Below, piece by piece: positions 62,723-64,000 of a stretch of 64,000 nucleotides of DNA. Each line of letters opens with the position of its first letter. Position 1 is the stretch's first letter. The notes under the pieces were generated by a model. That model had not been told where the DNA came from, made no database searches, and saw only the letters and a program-made list of their open reading frames with translations. Position numbers and translations under genes: made by a program. Location of the stretch: NCBI RefSeq assembly GCF_001698815.1, contig NZ_LGSI01000005.1, positions 50,688-114,687 of the forward strand. Reading direction: 5' to 3'. The stretch comes from Pseudomonas syringae. Lineage in GTDB: Bacteria; Pseudomonadota; Gammaproteobacteria; Pseudomonadales; Pseudomonadaceae.

Positions 62723-63775
62723 TCAGGTGCTCCGAATATTCCGCAATACGCGCTCAAACTCTCCAGAAAGCTTGGGTCCAAAAAAGGGATCAGAAGAGAC
62801 AGACGACAATGATCTTTCCAAATGTTTTGCAGAGGTTAGAGAGCTATTAGATGCTGCGGAGACCGTCTGAGCGTGGATATTAGAAACTGATGAAACTTCT
62901 AAACTGCTAGATTCCATACTGGTGAAAGGCGAATTGGCTATCCAAGACTGAGTGTTTTTGAACGCATCACGTCGGTCGATTGGAAGAGGCGCATGATTGG
63001 GACCGGTCTCGATATACGGACCAATTCCGGTATCTTTATGGGCTGGTTTCGGAAGTTGATATCTGGGTTTCGATGCTCGAGCCTTGGGAGCCAAGGTGCT
63101 ATCAGAAGGCAAAGGCGAACGCCTAAAAAATACTTGTTCACCTCCCCCTAGAATTTTTAGTTCCCCCTGAATCATTTTTTTGAGCACAATTGGCTCACGT
63201 TGACGTCTGGCCATTAGCCCAACCCTTCTCAGAAGGGCCTTTATCAGCCAAGGCGTATGCCCAGTCGGATCCACCCTATTAACCGGATCCCCCACGCAAT
63301 ACGCATACGCATTCAACCCACCACCCCCAAACGGGCTCAAATTGTCCGGGCTGTTGAATCTCATCAATACCGGATTGAACGCCCGATACCCATTGCCCAA
63401 TAAATAATGCCCGGTCACCGGATCAGGCTGTTCGCCGTTGAAGCCCGGCAGGTCCAGATGCGGCGGGCGAAAACCATAAGGCGAGTAGGTAAATGCTTGC
63501 CCCTGCGTAGCATCCAGGGCGTGTAGCACCGAGCGCTGTTGGTCGGTGCCGAGCAAGGCACAATCGGTGGTGCTGCCTTGGCGCTGCTGTCGTGCCAGTA
63601 AGTGATCCTCGGTCTGAAACACGGCGCGTTGTATCTCGCTCTGAATTTCCGTGGTCAGGCGACTCTTCTGATAGAAACGCTGAATGCTGTCTGATCCCGC
63701 AGGTGATACGGCGGCCAGACGATCCAGCGGGTCGTAAGCGTAAGTACACAGCACGACAGCGTTTGAAGAAGTCAT
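62723..63775 (-). CDS. Short Rhs-core protein with variable C-terminal tail
   Basis: A 350-residue protein. Residues ~1-165 include the RHS repeat-associated core: YSPYGFRPPHLDLPGFNGEQ, GHYLLGNGYRAFNPVLMRFN, SPDNLSPFGGGGLNAYAYCV and ending GDPVNRVDPTGHTPW. In large Rhs toxins this is the boundary where the polymorphic toxin tip starts. The ~185-residue tail is Ser/Pro/Lys-rich, matches no toxin motif I know, and is coded by AT-richer DNA. The YD-repeat shell is missing. ATG at 63773-63775 follows GGAAGGACTGGTTGCC. No immunity gene follows: fdhA converges 53 bases away. Role unknown; either a degraded or a stand-alone mini-Rhs. Confidence 0.85.
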   Translation of the reverse strand: MTSSNAVVLCTYAYDPLDRLAAVSPAGSDSIQRFYQKSRLTTEIQSEIQRAVFQTEDHLLARQQRQGSTTDCALLGTDQQRSVLHALDATQGQAFTYSPYGFRPPHLDLPGFNGEQPDPVTGHYLLGNGYRAFNPVLMRFNSPDNLSPFGGGGLNAYAYCVGDPVNRVDPTGHTPWLIKALLRRVGLMARRQREPIVLKKMIQGELKILGGGEQVFFRRSPLPSDSTLAPKARASKPRYQLPKPAHKDTGIGPYIETGPNHAPLPIDRRDAFKNTQSWIANSPFTSMESSSLEVSSVSNIHAQTVSAASNSSLTSAKHLERSLSSVSSDPFFGPKLSGEFERVLRNIRST

Positions 63776-63926
63776 GGCAACCAGTCCTTCCAATAGCGGT
63801 GGTTCAGTTTCAACCGCTTTTCACCCACTGCCTACCTAGCAGAACTACTAGGTTTTATAGGCGCTTGCGAGCAGTGCGAAGCTGTACAGACTGTGTGAAA
63901 ACTACTGCGCTCGGCAATACTGCGTT

Positions 63927-63985
63927 AAAAACAGGCGGAAAATGCTCATTTAGAACACCTAGACTCCGCTTTTCCGCCTGTTTTT
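63927..63985. repeat. Long-arm palindrome near the window end
   Basis: AAAAACAGGCGGAAAA (63927-63942) and TTTTCCGCCTGTTTTT (63970-63985) are perfect 16-base inverted arms around a 27-base centre. The surrounding text (TGTGTGAAAACTACTGCGCT) is of a type I recall next to mobile-element ends in Pseudomonas. The window ends before its other side can be seen, so the element is not identified. Confidence 0.5.
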
Positions 63986-64000
63986 GCCTTGTCTTGCCTT

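Overview
The window is a GC-rich stretch of chromosome from a Pseudomonas of the fluorescens/putida type. The evidence is the gene order (paired acyl-CoA dehydrogenases next to bioB-F-H-C-D; gbcA/gbcB followed by glyA-soxBDAG-purU-fdhA), the protein sequences, and several families of REP-type palindromes in nearly every intergenic gap. I see no rRNA, tRNA, phage, transposase gene or CRISPR array.

Layout. 1-4 kb: tail of a prolyl-oligopeptidase-like hydrolase, a DUF3077 protein, a Pmp3/YqaE membrane peptide, and a class III aminotransferase homologue that has lost its catalytic lysine, divergent from a LysR regulator. 4-10.8 kb: two fatty acyl-CoA dehydrogenases flanking a membrane diguanylate cyclase, with a 4-copy 178-189 bp tandem array and PsrA-like operators, then a mini flagellar-rod-like protein. 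11-17.8 kb: a LuxR-type regulator and a polyamine-type ABC operon (ATPase, Tat-exported binding protein, two permeases, aldehyde dehydrogenase). 18-22.7 kb: the biotin operon bioBFHCD. 22.8-26.5 kb: ComF-like phosphoribosyltransferase, ModE-like regulator, Tat-exported PhoX phosphatase behind a possible Pho box. 26.5-29 kb: a REP array and a small accessory insert (frameshifted gene plus a membrane-anchored protein) flanked by two diverged copies of the 3' end of a phosphodiesterase gene. 29-34.7 kb: that GpdQ-like phosphodiesterase, a four-gene ABC importer and a LacI regulator. 34.9-43.4 kb: SrkA kinase, RarD, GcvR, malate synthase G, a single-domain response regulator, a cNMP/CBS/DUF294 protein and a DnaQ-like exonuclease. 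43.7-44.3 kb: a noncoding segment with four exact DnaA boxes. 44.4-62.7 kb: a glycine betaine / sarcosine / one-carbon block (gbcA, gbcB, ltaE, alaC, glyA, soxBDAG, purU, fdhA), interrupted by a chemotaxis receptor, a second ZapA-like pair and a TraX-like protein. 62.7-64 kb: a short Rhs-core protein with a variable tail and the start of a palindromic element.

How the genes work together. GbcAB demethylates glycine betaine. Sarcosine oxidase SoxBDAG yields glycine and a one-carbon unit. GlyA interconverts glycine and serine, PurU releases formate from formyl-THF, and FdhA oxidises formaldehyde. LtaE and AlaC handle related amino acids. The bio genes form an overlapping, translationally coupled operon. 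The GpdQ-like enzyme and its neighbouring importer may be a phosphodiester or phosphonate scavenging unit, which is inference from proximity.

The most unusual items are the lysine-less aminotransferase beside its LysR regulator, the DnaA-box cluster far from any recognisable dnaA/dnaN, the insert at the phosphodiesterase 3' end, and REP-associated tandem duplications that copied a terminator (7.6-8.3 kb) and the 3' end of bioD (17.9-18.2 kb).
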